Source of the DNA: Fomes fomentarius
Lineage: Eukaryota; Basidiomycota; Agaricomycetes; Polyporales; Polyporaceae
Direction of reading: 5' to 3'
Length of the DNA stretch: 64,000 nucleotides
Assembly (NCBI GenBank): GCA_022606135.1
Contig: JABYQN010000006.1
Location: 1 to 64,000 of the forward strand
The position numbers and the translations under genes are program-made. How positions within the stretch are numbered: the first letter of the stretch is position 1; each line of letters starts with the position of its first letter. Shown piece by piece: positions 1 through 12,009 of the stretch. The notes beneath the pieces were generated by a model. That model was not told the DNA's origin. It worked only from the letters and a program-made list of their open reading frames with translations, and searched no databases.

Positions 1-1172
1 CTCCCTACTCAATAGTACCGCCAGGATCCGCATCGCAGTTAGTTACGTGTACCACCGTCTCGTGTAATGTATAGTTGCAGTACCGTGTTCATGAGAAGCC
101 GACACTGGGGATTTTCTCAAGTCTTAAACTCCTTTCTGATTTACTCGGCGCCGGCGTTTGCGCTCCTGCGCGTCTGACTCTTAACGCACTCGCCGTTGGT
201 TGCATTCCTTCCTTCACTGACTCGGATGCTTCTCCTTCTACTCCCTTCTACTTCGTCAATCTGCAGGCACAGCCAGTGGCTAGAGGCAAGACGTCTGCCC
301 TTCTGCATCTGGGCACACTGGAGACTCATAACGCGCTCGCGGCGATGGCACTCGCAACTTTGCAGTGGTACGCTCCTTCTGGATACTCTGACCCATTCTG
401 CACATGGAAGAGTGCCGATAGCATCTCCAGATCGGACTCCTTCTGTGACCGCTGCTCTCTCCTTCCTCGAGGAAACGGTGTGTCCAATCCCCACAGTTGC
501 TCCCACTCTCCTCGCAAGCTCTGTCACTGCCCTATACTCCACACGGGAGCCGCACTCAAGATCTCCGTGGATGCACACGCACGCACAACCTACCACGTTC
601 AAGTGTAATGCCTAGTCACTAGGTCCCGCGCACGGATTGCGTTTGCGACACCGACCCGGTCTCGAGAGTCCCTTGTTGTTGTCGTCGACAAATTTCCACC
701 GTGACCACAGATCGCGTCTTACACCGGTGCCATAGCTGTCGCATGTATATCTCCCATACGAGCTGAGAGTGGGAGAGAGACGTGGTCGTGTCAAGGAGGA
801 AGCTGGGCTTAGGTGAGCACAAAGGTATGCCGCTGTGGATAGCGATACAATCCATGTCTCACTACACCCTCAACTCGATTTACTCAGGCTTGGAGACGAG
901 CATGATACTAAAGTCCTTACAATCCCATGCCGATCTTGCCTGCGGCGATGTCTTGATCGCTATATTGGCCTGAGACGACGACGGCTCGATATGATAAAAT
1001 GTTACTGGATACACTGCTGCAGCCCTCGGTATACGTTATGTCACCAAGACTCCTCCCTTCGGTCGTCTCGCCGCTCGCAATCCCTCCCCTGATATCACAA
1101 CACCACACTTGCCATAGCCCGACTGCCGCCTCCGACCCTCTACACCGTACCATTTGCGGACATGCGCGTAGC
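1..1172. other. No supported gene
   Basis: Open frames of up to 177 codons exist on both strands, but they overlap each other, show no recognisable motif and have no convincing splice structure. Nothing is assigned here. The stretch lies beyond the 3' end of the minus-strand CRN4 pseudogene. Confidence 0.5.
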
Positions 1173-1629
1173 CTAATTGAGCACGTCAATCTCCATGAGA
1201 TATGCGTCTGCCTGCGCTTCGTCAGCCCAGCCTGGAGGGAGTGTCCACCATTTCACTTCCTCGCCTGCAGGACAAGCAAGCACGTAGTGGACTCGGACCG
1301 TCTCTGGCTTCTTCAGAGTTGGCTTGTCAGATGTCTGCGTCCTTCGCTTCTTCTTCGGAGGCTGCTCGTCTGGCGTCTGCATCCTGAGCTGCTTCACGAG
1401 TCTGGATATGATGCTCGGGATTTCGACGTGGCTCTTCGACGAATAGGCTCGGTGCTGCGGCGACGTGGTCATACGGAGTAGCCACAGATCAGCCGAAGGC
1501 GCCTCCGCAGAGGAGCCGGGTTCGAAAGAGACAAGGAAAGAGTCGATGAGAGGGTGAGATTTCGCAGGGATGTAATACTCGTCATCCCTCAGCTCGAGTT
1601 GCTCGTCGTTGATGGACTCCATGTCGAAG

Positions 1630-1719
1630 GTGACACGTCGTCGATTCTGCTTAGGGATCTTCGGCATAGACTGGGTGACACGTCGCCGGTTCTCCTTGTG
1701 AACCTCCGGTATAGACTGG
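1630..1719. repeat. 45-bp in-frame tandem duplication inside CRN4
   Basis: Two units, 1630-1674 and 1675-1719, each encode on the minus strand a variant of SIP/SMP...NRRRVT. CRN5 at 56.1 kb has a single unit at this place, so the second is a local gain in CRN4. Confidence 0.8.
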
Positions 1720-1965
1720 GCTGAGACGTCGAGGACGAACGTAGAAGGGTGTTGCATGGTCATCGACTTGAGTGGCCAATGCTCCTGAGCGCCATCGATG
1801 GCTTGGATGCGGCGATGTGCAAGGGACTTGAAGAGCCAGCCGGCGATCGCCTTTGCTTTCGGGACGGAGGAAAGATACGCCATGAGCTCGCGTAGCCTTC
1901 CTTCCTGTGCGGAGGCCCACTGCGACGAGATCTTCTGCGCGACCATATCGGACTTGAAGTCGACA

Positions 1966-2078
1966 GACCACTGCACTGGCTCCCCCGCCTTGGTGAGTGG
2001 ACGGAGGCAAACGGCATCGGAAGACCACTGCACCGGTTCCCCCCCTTTGATGAAGGAGGGAGGTAAATGGCATCGGAA
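1966..2078. repeat. 57/56-bp tandem duplication that breaks CRN4
   Basis: Units 1966-2022 and 2023-2078 both begin GACCACTGCA and end GGCATCGGAA. They differ by substitutions and one base of length. The extra unit shifts the CRN4 frame between the DAIYLPP segment and the SDAVCLRPLTK segment, which are two readings of the same ancestral stretch. Confidence 0.8.
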
Positions 2079-3280
2079 CCACGGTCCGCCGCCGCGACGA
2101 TGTCCTTCAGGTGATCGCCGTCGAATTTGTACGTTTTCCTGAGTGTGTCAAAAACGCAGCTTTGGCCGGTAGAGTCCAGTAGCGCATGAAATACGTAGCG
2201 CGGAACCCATCCAAATGCTGTTGTGGCCGCCTCGACGATGACGCCCATGGCGACCTCCACCGAATCCGGCGGTCGGTCTCCACAGGCTGCTCGCAGGAGT
2301 CCGCGAGGGTACTTGAAATCGGAGTCGCGGCTGCGGTCTGACCACGTCCTCAACATCAAGTATAACTCTCTCCGGAGGCGGGAAACGCGCCTCCGAGTCT
2401 GCAGCTGCAGTCTAATATCCGAAACGTCAGCATCGATAAGCCACTGATGGTTGAACTGATCTTACCCCTGCTTAAGCTCTTCAAGGTCCCACAATGGGAA
2501 CGCACTGACAATAGGGTCCGATGCTTGCTCCAGGATTTGTAGAGGTCGGGATTTGGAGAGGATGTCTGGACGGGGAAGACTGATGGACTGGAATAGGCAT
2601 ACGTCTTTGATAACGCCACCGAGTTGTAAGTGACATCGACCAGCGACCAGATGAACGCGCCTTCGGGATTTGGCAGGCTCCTACTTGAGGGATTCGGAGT
2701 AGTCGCTTCGTAGACACGGTCATGGTAGAAGAGGAGTGGTGGTTCATGGGGTACTATAGAGAACAAGACAACCTGATGGAGCTGCAACAGCCGAACCAGG
2801 AGATAGAGAAGAAAGGTAGTCTTGCCTAGTGCGTTGTGAGTTCGGTCTGGATAGGGGAAACTCGCTCGAGAGAACTTGAATGCTCACCGATACCAGACTG
2901 GCCAGTGAAGATCATGCCAGAGTCAGGTTCTTCGGCGGCTCTGCGCAAGGTGGCCTCGAAAGCATCCAAATAGCTGATACGCACAAGGATGGACAGAGGG
3001 AGAATTGGGAGCAGATCGCCAACGCCAGAGATATCGATGACTGGAGCGCCGTTGACTACTATGTGGACGGGTCCCGTATGCTCGCGCCATTTTGCTGCAA
3101 AGTCTTGCCACTCCTCGGCGGCATCCATCCACAACGAAGAGGGTGGACTCCAGGTGTTCCACCTAGCTTGATCTAAAACGAAGACGACTGAGTCAGCCAC
3201 GACTCGGGGACGTAGGAAAGCGCTGAGGACTTACTGGTGTTCGCCTCCAAAAGCGATTTGATCTTAGCGGTGAGGTCCAT

Positions 3281-3743
3281 CGCAGCGAGTCGTGGTTGCG
3301 AAATGAAAGACATGCGGATAGTTCAAGCCCATACATATGGACCACTGGTGTAGTGTCGGTTCCGAGGCACGACGTTCAGGAGGAGGAGCGCTCCGCGTTA
3401 GCGCTCGATATCCGCGCGGATTCGACTGCAAGTCGGTGCAGTCTCCGGCGGATTGCCATATACGGTCCCCCGCTACCACTCACTTTCCGCTGTGTGGCAA
3501 TAGTTCCCTATCTTCAACCGCATTCCCTATAATCTTATCGAAGCGAGTAGTCATAGGCTACGTTGATAGCATACAGTGACTTATACTATGTCGTTGTAGG
3601 CTCAGCGCTCAAGCGCTCAACTTGGCTCAAGCTCGACATGACGACATCAGGCGCATACAGGCGTCTATGTCCCTTTCATCCTCTCTCCTAGCTCGTTAAC
3701 TGCCTGAGCGTGTTCCCCTAGTACTTCCCTCATCTGTGAACAT
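3281..3743. promoter_or_regulatory. Shared divergent intergenic region (CRN4 / 968-aa NTPase)
   Basis: This 463-bp gap separates the start of minus-strand CRN4 from the start of the plus-strand NTPase and must hold both promoters. I see no clear TATA box. A degenerate palindromic stretch (GATATCCGCGCGGATTCG) lies near 3407-3425. Confidence 0.4.
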
Positions 3744-6700
3744 ATGGACATAGACGACACGCACACTCTCGAGGCCGACCACCCGGACACAATGAAACGA
3801 CCATTCTCGGGTGCGACAATGGAAGTTGAACCACCAGCAAAGAAATCCCGCAGGTCGGATGTCGACATGCAATCGCACGCAAGACCTCCAGACCACTCGG
3901 CGATGGATGACGAGTTCCGCTCTCATTCCCTGTTCACAGAGGAAGAGCTGGATAGATGGGCTCAGACGGTGGCATCCAGGATCCCGACTGCGCCAGAACC
4001 GGATCCGCACTTCGTCCTATCAGTCATGGTGGACGTGATCCGAGCGGACAAGCCTCATGTTCTGGGCCTGGTCAAATTCCACCCGGACGAGGCCGCTCAA
4101 CTCGTCGACATGTACCCCTCGCTCAAAGACCTCATTCAGGCGCGCAACTTCAGATCCATCTTATCATTCACAAGCGGTTGTCCGTCGCTTCCCTTTCACA
4201 CATTTGAGTGCGCTCATCACATCCTTGCATAGACCTTCCCTTCCCTTGCGCATTCACTCGCGCTCGAGAGCAGCACAGTCAATACGTGGAGCGCACGGGT
4301 ACGCAAGGTCAGCCTATGATCACTGGTCCATCCTCGTCATCCACCAATTTCGTCACTCTCCAGAAAGCATCACGCTCAAATCTTGGCGCACACCTTTCAG
4401 AGGTTCCACAGATACATTTCGGGCCGCCTTAAAACAACGCATGCAGCAAGGCCGCCAATACGCGCGTTACGCCTGGTACACTCAATCCTCAGGCACTGGT
4501 AAATCACGCATGATTGATGAGCTCGCGAAGACGGTATTCTGCATCCCAGTCAATCTCAATCCGGATGGTAGGCTGTATGTATGCTCATCTATTACTGTCA
4601 TCTTACGGTTTTCCGTAGCTTTCCCGCCCATGGACAAGGTTGCAGTACGATGGTTAATGCAAACTCCAAGCCACAGTGACTACACATTAGGAGTCGAAGC
4701 TTTCTTGTACGCCGTCTTCTCAACTACCCGCGAGTTCTTGGAGGAGCGGGTCGTTGAGAGTGGTATCGAGCTCGACGGTACGTGCACTGTCGACGTTCCA
4801 GCTATCAGCAAGTAATTGAACTAGTCGTTACATTAGCCCTTGAAAGTCCACAGAGAGTCGCACGACTGGCGGAGCTATTCAGAACTAAGATGAGTGAGAA
4901 CATGCAGCTTGAAGAGCATGGTCAGTACCGTCAGTCGTTCTACAATGCTGTTGATGAGAAGGCCGAGAAGGTTAGTGCGCATCGGAATGCTGGTAGACGA
5001 TCACTTACAACATGCCAACCAGTTCCGTGAGGAGCACCGCAAGGAAGTATCCTCCTACATTCGTGAGTGGATTCAATGTCAATGCGATTCAGTCTAGACG
5101 TTCAACATCTGAGCTCGTTCTAGATGGGGAAAAGATGATCATGAGTGCCGCAGACGCTCTGCTCAAATTTCTCGATCCTACGTCAGGAGAAACCCGCGAG
5201 GGGCCGCTTGTGCTTCTCTGTTTCGACGGAGCCTTCAAGCTCTCGGACGCCGATAGCCGCATATGGACTCGGTTTTCCGCTCTGACGCGCGCCCTTCATG
5301 TCGTCGTCAACCAGCCTGTCTTCTCAATCTTTCTGTCGACCATGGGTGACGCCCGTACGCTTTCGCAGCCGGAGCTTTCAGCTTCCAGCCGGACAGCAAC
5401 GACTCTGCAGTCTCAGTCTGAACAGTGCAAAGTTCCGCCCATTCTCTTCACAACATTCGACGTCTTTTCCCGTAAATTATCGGGCAATAAGTGGACTCTG
5501 AGGCAGGTTGCATCGACGAGTCACATAGCACATTTGGGCCGCCCATTGTACGTCAATGTATGCACATGCATATGTTGTCCTCGAGCTGACGTTCGTGTAG
5601 GTTTGCTGCCACATACGACGCAGGCACCCAGCGAATCAAAGAGGAGATCGTGAATATTGCGAGCTGCAAGTTGTTCAACACCACGGTGTCGACTATTCGC
5701 AGACCAACCACTGCCCAGATGTTGGCGGGTGTGGGAGCGAGGATCCCTTTGGAGCTGAAAATCTTGTCCACCACTGGTGCCGCGACTGGGATGGAAAGTA
5801 CTTTGGTTTCAGACCATCTCCGCCTCCTCCTATCCGCCGACGTCAGTTTCACGAGATCCGTCACTGCCTACGCGTCCGAGCCACTACTTGCCGAGGCCGC
5901 TTACAAGGAAGTGATAAGGGACAGGTGGTGTAGGGGAAAAACCAGTGAACCTGCCATTCCGTCGCCCCTGATCCCCATTATCGCAATCCCACGCATCTCA
6001 TCTGACCTCGATCTCAACATCGACCTCGGCATACACGGAGAAATTGTTGCTGCCATGCTCTTGCTCGATGCGCGGGACCGTGCCACGACATTCCTTACTG
6101 ATCACCACGCCCTTCCTGGAGATTCTGACGAGGCCGACAGTAGCGCAGACCCTCTCGAGTACGATGGCGGTCAGAAAAGGCGCATCATTACTGTGCAGCA
6201 GTTTATGGAGGCGCTGATATCGGACGTTTATCGTCAATCTTGCCTCGATAGTCTCCCGATGCCATACCTCCCGAAACACAAGGACACTATGCTGTCGGAC
6301 GCGTTCAAGGACGCTCACATCTACTTCAATCACTTGGTCAGGGTCCTCGACTTCGACGCGGTCGACCAACAACGCCTGCTCACCGCAATCTCACGTGGCG
6401 CGGCCTTCATCAGCGCGCCGCCGGACAATAAGGAGTACGACATCCTGATCCCGATCCTCTTCGGCACGCTGCTGAAGAGAGAGAAGGTCTCCGCGATCCT
6501 CATTCGAGTGACGAACTCCGAGCGGTTCACGAAAAAGATACACAGGAGCATGTATGTCACCACGCACCCGCTCCGGGCTGGCATCTTCGACGAGGACGCG
6601 AAGAGTCCGCCGCCGCCGGTCATACGCATCGTCTTCGCGCTCGCGTCCAAAACGTCCGCGGTGTCCGTCCGGGTGCGCGCCGAGCACGCGAGGCCGTCGA

Positions 6701-7047
6701 AGTATACTGCGTACGACCTCTGGTTCGCGGGCGTGACTCCTGAGACGTTTGGGGTCATCCAGAACGCGGACGAGGGACGGTCGGTTGGGGGCCTCGTCGT
6801 GTCCTCGCGGGACCAGCATGACGTCTTCAAGATGTACGCGCCGTATGGTGACAGTAAAATGTGGGAGGTGGTGCAAGACATGAGGCGGAGTATGCAGCCT
6901 CTGGCATCGAGACATATGGCTCACTTCACCAACTTCATAGCGGACACGGATTTCTGTGCGCAGGTCGATCTTGCAGACGAGGAGTCAGACGATGAGATTG
7001 AGGAGTCAGAGGACGAGGACGAGGAGGTTGAAGTTGACAAGGAGTAG
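3744..7047 (+). CDS. Large P-loop NTPase, 968 aa, acidic C-terminal tail
   Basis: Eight exons join in phase: 3744-4176, 4233-4298, 4364-4567, 4619-4777, 4837-4970, 5023-5062, 5124-5547 and 5601-7047. Introns are 50-65 nt except 4971-5022 (52) and similar. A Walker A (SSGTGKS, lysine near residue 213) sits early, followed by PVNL. A Walker B-like strand LVLLCFDGA lies near residues 374-382. The last 25 or so residues are almost all Asp/Glu. The N-terminus has a basic AKKSRR patch that could be a nuclear signal. There is no signal peptide or membrane segment. The family is an expanded, functionally unknown group of Agaricomycete NTPases that I recognise only by the Walker A context and overall layout. 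It is divergent to the CRN4 pseudogene and downstream of it lies a HET-domain pseudogene. The gene appears intact. Confidence 0.85.
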
Positions 7048-7633
7048 TGACAAGTCATTCCCAATGGTGTGCACTGTTTTCTCTTTTCGTCTCTCGTCGT
7101 TGTCTACCCTTCCACAGTATTGCAGTTGCATGTAGTAGGCGGTCTGATTCGCTGGAATCCGTAGCGTTTGGGGCCAAGATGGATACACGGGGGAATGAAG
7201 AATTCGTTTGGCTCGGTGGTGTAGAGTCGCATGCATGGATGTGAGACCGTTGTATGACATAGAATTCCGTGGCTCGACCGCCAGGTGTGATGGCCATCAG
7301 CCTGTACACCCAACTCCTTCGTGATTCGTTCTAATGGACCACTAGCGGGAGATCTTGAGTCGTCTAGGAAGGATGCGCATGGCCTAGCAACTGGCGGTGA
7401 CGGAGAAGTATACAGGGCGATGGTTCTGACAAGCGAGAACCGCGAGATGATAGTCCTGCTCGCTCACAAGCAAGAGGTGGCGGCGCACACTGTAGCTGGT
7501 GATTGTCACTGCTCCAGCTTTCTATACCCTCAAGTCAAGAGCAGGTTAGTTTCGCATTGTAAGGTCGCGTCGGGCCGACGGCAGGAATACAGCGGGAGAT
7601 GGGGGTACTTATCCGGTTCCAGAGTGTTTGGTA
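7048..7633. other. Intergenic, nothing recognised
   Basis: This is the 3' flank of the NTPase gene and of the minus-strand HET pseudogene. Short frames are present, but none has motif or splice support. Confidence 0.5.
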
Positions 7634-8338
7634 CTAGCCGTGTTTCATGATCTCTTCTTGAAGGCGTCGTAATGCCTCTCGGCCCTCCTCATATAGAGTG
7701 GACATGTTGACGCCGAAGATGCCGATGGTACAATATGTCTCGTCTTTCACGCGCGTGTGGTAGCGTTACGCAGCCTGGCAGGGCATATGACAGGCGATGC
7801 TAATGTCAGATATGTCGCGTGCAAAGGTCAATACTGATGCGTTAATGCCTGTAACGCTCTCGACAACATCAGCAAGAAGACCTCGGGTCCCAAGGGGAAC
7901 CCAATCACTGTACATGAAGCTGAAGAGCAGAAAGCGGCGAGGGACGATGAGCTAGGGTTGCAAGGTCCAGCCCCGTGTGACACATCCGCTCAGTCGAAAT
8001 GGTGAGTAGGCGATGATCCAGAGAGCCCCTGCATCGTGGATGTAAGCGTAGCACGCACACCAGAGTGCATACCTGGAACATGGAGTTGATTGCCTCGGAG
8101 AGCCTCTGCGCTACTCGTCTTACAGGTGTCAATCCAGAACCAACGATACAGATGGTCATCGGCATACACTCCGATGCCTGCTTGCGATCGAGGGACCGGA
8201 TGCGTTGGCCAATGAGCATGTTGATATCCTGGACGACTGTAATCTCCCGACCCAGACGTGGGACATAATCCCATCATGATACCCTCCCTCTACCTTCTGA
8301 AGTATTGTGCGAAGCTGATTGGTTGACAAAAGTAACAT
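7634..8338 (-). pseudogene. HET-domain (heterokaryon-incompatibility type) pseudogene
   Basis: Reading the minus strand across frames recovers the ordered HET landmarks. These are MLLLSTN at the start, then MSHVWG, YRWFWIDTC, TSSAE plus LSEAINSMFQ, RGWTLQ, DWVPLGTRGLLADVVESVTG and finally DETYCTIGIFGVNMSTLY with EGREALRRLQEEIMKHG before a stop. One inserted base at 8098-8106 separates TSSAE from LSEAINSMF. In-frame stops occur at 7952-7954 (LQ-stop where the family has LQEL) and at 7766-7768. A GT-AG intron is still visible after SMFQ. HET domains act in fungal self/non-self recognition and programmed cell death. Only the HET domain is present, without a downstream NACHT, WD or ankyrin part. 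The gene is clearly broken. Confidence 0.8.
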
Positions 8339-8649
8339 AGTATGAGCTTGATAGTAGGCACTGCCGTCTGTATCAGAGGAAAATAACATTTGGTAAGAGC
8401 GAGCTGGAGGACGTCGGTGACTCTGCGAGATGCGTGAAGAGGTACATAAGTATACCGGGTATTCTGAGTCTCTGACATGATTGCATGCCATTGCACCTGG
8501 TATCCGGTCCCCCAACTCCGGGTCGGAAGCGTCGCCTTGAGGCTTGCTTTAAGCGCAGCAACTAGTCCCCGCTCTGTCTGCTTTGCGCACAGGACGTCCC
8601 AAACGTGACAAAAACATGGAAGTTGGGGTCTTGAACCTGTCTGTCCGGA
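8339..8649. other. Unassigned stretch upstream of CRN1
   Basis: A minus-strand frame of 145 codons (8290-8727) crosses this stretch, but it overlaps the HET pseudogene start and the CRN1 promoter and has no recognisable domain. The inverted-repeat homology starts near 8650. Confidence 0.4.
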
Positions 8650-8738
8650 ACGCCACCGGGCGCTTTTCTCCACAACATCGTGGGAACGAGTGAGATAGCG
8701 CGCTTCCAACTTGCAGTCCGCAACCACGACTCACCCCA

Positions 8739-10819
8739 ATGGAGTCCAACGCTGAGGGTATCCCCGAACAAACATTCACCAAAGAGTTGAACGCGAAGAC
8801 CACATCACTTTTGAAGGCAAACGCGGGTAAGCTCCCTTGGTCGGCCCTATAGCATCGTCGCCAACCCAGATTTATCAGATCCTAGTAACTGGGAGGACCA
8901 GGAGCTACCCTCGTCGGTGTGGACGAAGGCAGATAATCGCTGGCAAGCCTTTGCAAAAAGGTGGCGCGATCATAACGGACCAGTCTACAAAGAAGTCGAC
9001 GGTGCTCGGATCATCGATCTTTCTGACATTTGCGATCTGGTCGCAGACCTCCCTCCGTCTATCCTTGTGCGTACCTGCTATGACGATGCTGTCATTGCCA
9101 CGCTGCAGACGGCCGCCGGTGCATCTGGCTCCGGCATGATCTTTACTGGCCAGCCTGGTATCGGTCAGTGTTCAAGCGTCAGTTTCCCCATTCAGATTCA
9201 ACTAACGAGACCCCTCAGGCAAGACTACTTTTCTCCTTTACCTCCTTGTTGTGCTGTTGCAGCGCAAGCAGCTTGTCTTGCTCACTCTAGTGCCCTCCAA
9301 ACCGCCGCTCCTCTTCTACCATGATGGTGTCTATAACGCTACTACATCGCCTCACATAGAGCACTTCCCCTTCCCCAATTGCGAACGCGGAGCTGCCGTC
9401 TTGATCTGGTCGCTGTTCGAGGCCAATGAGGAGTGTGTGCCGGAGTCTGCCTATTCCGCTCCAATACTCTTCCCCGTTCAGGCGTCCTCTCCAAATCCAA
9501 AACTTTACGCGCGATGGCGGAAGGAACGGGGCGCTGTTCTCAGTGCGTTCCCGTTGTGGGGGTTTGACGAGCTCAAACAGGGGTAGGATTCTTCCAACTG
9601 TTGTTGGCTTATCGGCCCTGACGTTCTGGTTACTAGACTGCGGTTGCAGCGCGAGTTTACCCTCCTCCAGGAAGAGTTAGGCTCGATGTTGGAGACGTGG
9701 CAAGACCACAGCCACGATTCCGATCCCTCCCTCACGTACTCTCGTGCCCTTCAACGGCTCAGAGTTGCCTGTGGAGACAAACAGCCCGAATCGGTGGACG
9801 TGGCGGTGGATGTCCTCCTCGAAGCCTCCATCGCAGCATTTGGCTTGGTTGCACGTGATGTATTCCGGGCAACATGCGAACCTGCCGGTTATGACAATTT
9901 GCTTTCCCTACACAAAGCCGTATATGTGGGGTACGAAGAGCTGAAGGAAATCCTCGGTGCAGCGAAAGGTTCGAACAAATCCGGAATACATGTCTACCAC
10001 CGTGCCGTCTGTATCGTTCCCGACGGCTCGGTGGGGCAGCCGGTGATGGACTGGTCTGTCACCTTCAAGTCGGATATGATAGCGCAGAGGATCTCGGAGA
10101 AGTGGGCCGATGCACAGGAAGGAAGAGTGCGGGAGCTCATGAAATGTCTTTCCGCCGCCCCAGCAGGAAAGGCGTTGGTCGTGTGGTTCTTCGCAGCACT
10201 TGCGCATCGTCGCATTCTCGCCGGGGCCGGCGGTGAGGAGTACTGGTCACTCAAGCCGATGACCTTGCAGAAACCTTCTACGTTCGTCCTCAACATCTCA
10301 GCCGTGTCTGTACCCAGGATCTCCAAGAAGGCTCGGCGACGTGTCCGTTTCGATACGCAGGACATCACCAGCGAGCGACTCGAGCTGAGGGATGACGAGT
10401 ACTACATCCCCAAAATAGCCGCCAACTTTTCTCTCATTGACTCTTTCCTTGTCTCTTTCGAACCTGGCCCCTCTGCGGCGGTGCCGTCTGCTGATCTGTG
10501 GCTATTCCAGATGACCACATCGGCGCGGCACCACCGAGGTTCGTCTCGGACGGGCTACGACAGAATTCAGAACATTATCTCCATGCTCAAGAAGCAGCTC
10601 GGAACGCAGACGTCTCACGAGGAGCCTCCAAAGAAGCGAATGAAGTCAGAGGAGGTCGAGGTCCGAGTCCACTACGTCCTTGCTTGTGCTGCAGGCAAAG
10701 ACTCGGAGTTTGAACAGATTCAGCAATGGACGCTTCCTCCAGGCTTGGCTGACAAAGCAAGGGGAGACGGATATCTCATGGAACTCGACGTGTTACATTC
10801 AACGCAGGCAGGTGGGTGA
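8739..10819 (+). CDS. Crinkler/RHS-like NTPase with probable REase-fold C-terminus (CRN1), 639 aa
   Basis: Exons 8739-8826, 8879-9163, 9219-9582 and 9637-10819 join in phase, with introns of 52-55 nt. Intron 2 splits the Walker A, GQPGIGKT (residues 120-127), which becomes complete only after splicing. It is followed by a hydrophobic strand and LLFYHDGVY. The C-terminal domain (about residues 500-639) has DDEYYIPK, IDSFLVSFEPG, ADLWLFQMTTS and VHYVLAC. The D514 to Q537-M-T spacing resembles the restriction-endonuclease fold seen in Crinkler and RHS proteins. Basic patches KKARRRVRF (near 476) and PKKRMK (near 577) could direct it to the nucleus. No signal peptide is visible. In its immediate 3' flank lie remnants of a helicase. 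Gene structure is secure; the family name rests on motif order and layout, and activity is unproven. Confidence 0.88.
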
Positions 10820-11133
10820 GGAAGTATGAACGATGAACAAAGAGAGGCGAGTTATGACTTTGTGACATCATGTATATATACGTACAGACGACGAACGAGT
10901 ACCATTTTCGAGTCTCCTTGGCTTCCCACAGCAACCGAAGTGCATCTGACGCACAATGTTCTCCTTCGCCCGTAGGTGTCGGCGACGTTCCGCGTCTCGC
11001 TCGTCGACAGTAACAGCAATCTGAGATCGCACAACGCAGCCCGAACCTTCGTCAATTGGCCAAGGTATGCACACAGCACCGCGATGTCTCCGGGACCACT
11101 GTACAGGCCCTGGCGCGGAAGACAATGTCACAG

Positions 11134-11179
11134 ATCATCTCAACCTAAAGAATCATCTCAACCTAAAGAATCACCTCAG
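11134..11179. repeat. 18-bp tandem repeat, left arm only
   Basis: The unit ATCATCTCAACCTAAAGA occurs twice plus a partial third. The matching place in the right arm (near 49.52-49.56 kb) has a single degenerate unit, so the expansion followed the duplication. Confidence 0.8.
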
Positions 11180-11955
11180 ATGACTAGCTCACAATGCACA
11201 GGTTGCCCCATCATACCTAGAAGGTGTTGAATGTTGAGACGAGTCTTCTGCCTTCTGCGCCGTTCTCCTTGTGCAGAATAGCATCACCTGCACGTACCTC
11301 GTCTCGCATTCTCTTTGCATGCTTCCTTGTACTCCTCCTTCAGACGAGTGTACTGATCAAGCTTCGAAGTGTACGCCATGTTGCGGATCCTCTTCTCCCA
11401 CTCAGCGGCGAGGCGTGCGCCCGCGTGCCGCCATGGACCACATGTTTGCAGACCGGAGGAGTGCGTCTAGAGGGCTCTGGCTAGGCACTGGTGGTGTTTG
11501 TCCTCCGAATCCTACCGACCCAAAGTATGCGGGTGTAACGAGAATTGTGGGGACCTTCAGGTCGGCTGCTACATTCGCCTGTATGCGCTCATTCTACTTC
11601 TACTTTCCCTTTCCCTTGTTCGCCTGCGGTGAGTTGCCGATGGGCCTCTGCTGTACGAATTGAAGATCGAGTGCCTGCCGCCAAAAGCCATACAGCGTCC
11701 ACGAAACGGAGGGCTCGACGACCGTCTGTTGATTCTTCCCCTTCTTTCCGTGCTTTACCTCTTGAAACTCGCCCTCCTGCTCCTCCTCCAGCTTCAGTGG
11801 TGACCGGATCGAGTCAGCGTGCTCTACTCCTCGATCACCGACCAAGTCAAAAGTGGGAGCCGGATAGATGTCGTGCTCTTCATCGTCTCCGGGCGGTGAC
11901 GAGCTTGTGAGTCGGTACACGGTACAACACAACTTCGCAGATACAAGTTAGTCTG

Positions 11956-12009
11956 TCACCCGACTCAGGCATTCGACGAGGCTCACCCGACTCAGGCATT
12001 CGACGAGGC
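11956..12009. repeat. 27-bp tandem duplication, left arm only
   Basis: Two perfect copies begin TCACCCGACTCAGGCATTCG. The right arm has one copy near 48.01 kb. Confidence 0.8.

Larger units (their letters stand above)
1173..3280 (-). pseudogene. Decayed Crinkler/RHS-like P-loop NTPase (CRN4)
   Basis: This is a divergent relative of the three intact CRN genes in the window, with the same four-exon layout: 3235-3280, 2888-3172, 2466-2825 and 1173-2411. The Walker A reads GQSGIGKT across the exon 2/3 junction. Its C-terminal domain keeps the family's IDSFLVSFEPG, ADLWLLRMTTS and VHYVLACPAG motifs. Two lesions break the frame. One base is missing near 2500-2510 in exon 3 relative to CRN1, and a 56-base tandem duplication at 1966-2078 shifts exon 4. 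A separate 45-base in-frame duplication at 1630-1719 doubles a basic NRRRVT motif. The intact relatives pair an NTPase with a probable restriction-endonuclease-fold domain. Reading through the breaks would need unusual splicing, so pseudogene is the simplest call. Confidence 0.8.

Noticed and set aside
8373..8727. 145-codon minus-strand frame upstream of CRN1 as an N-terminal part of the HET gene
   Set aside because: HET N-terminal motif MLLLSTN starts at 8338, so the upstream frame is not needed; no recognisable domain.
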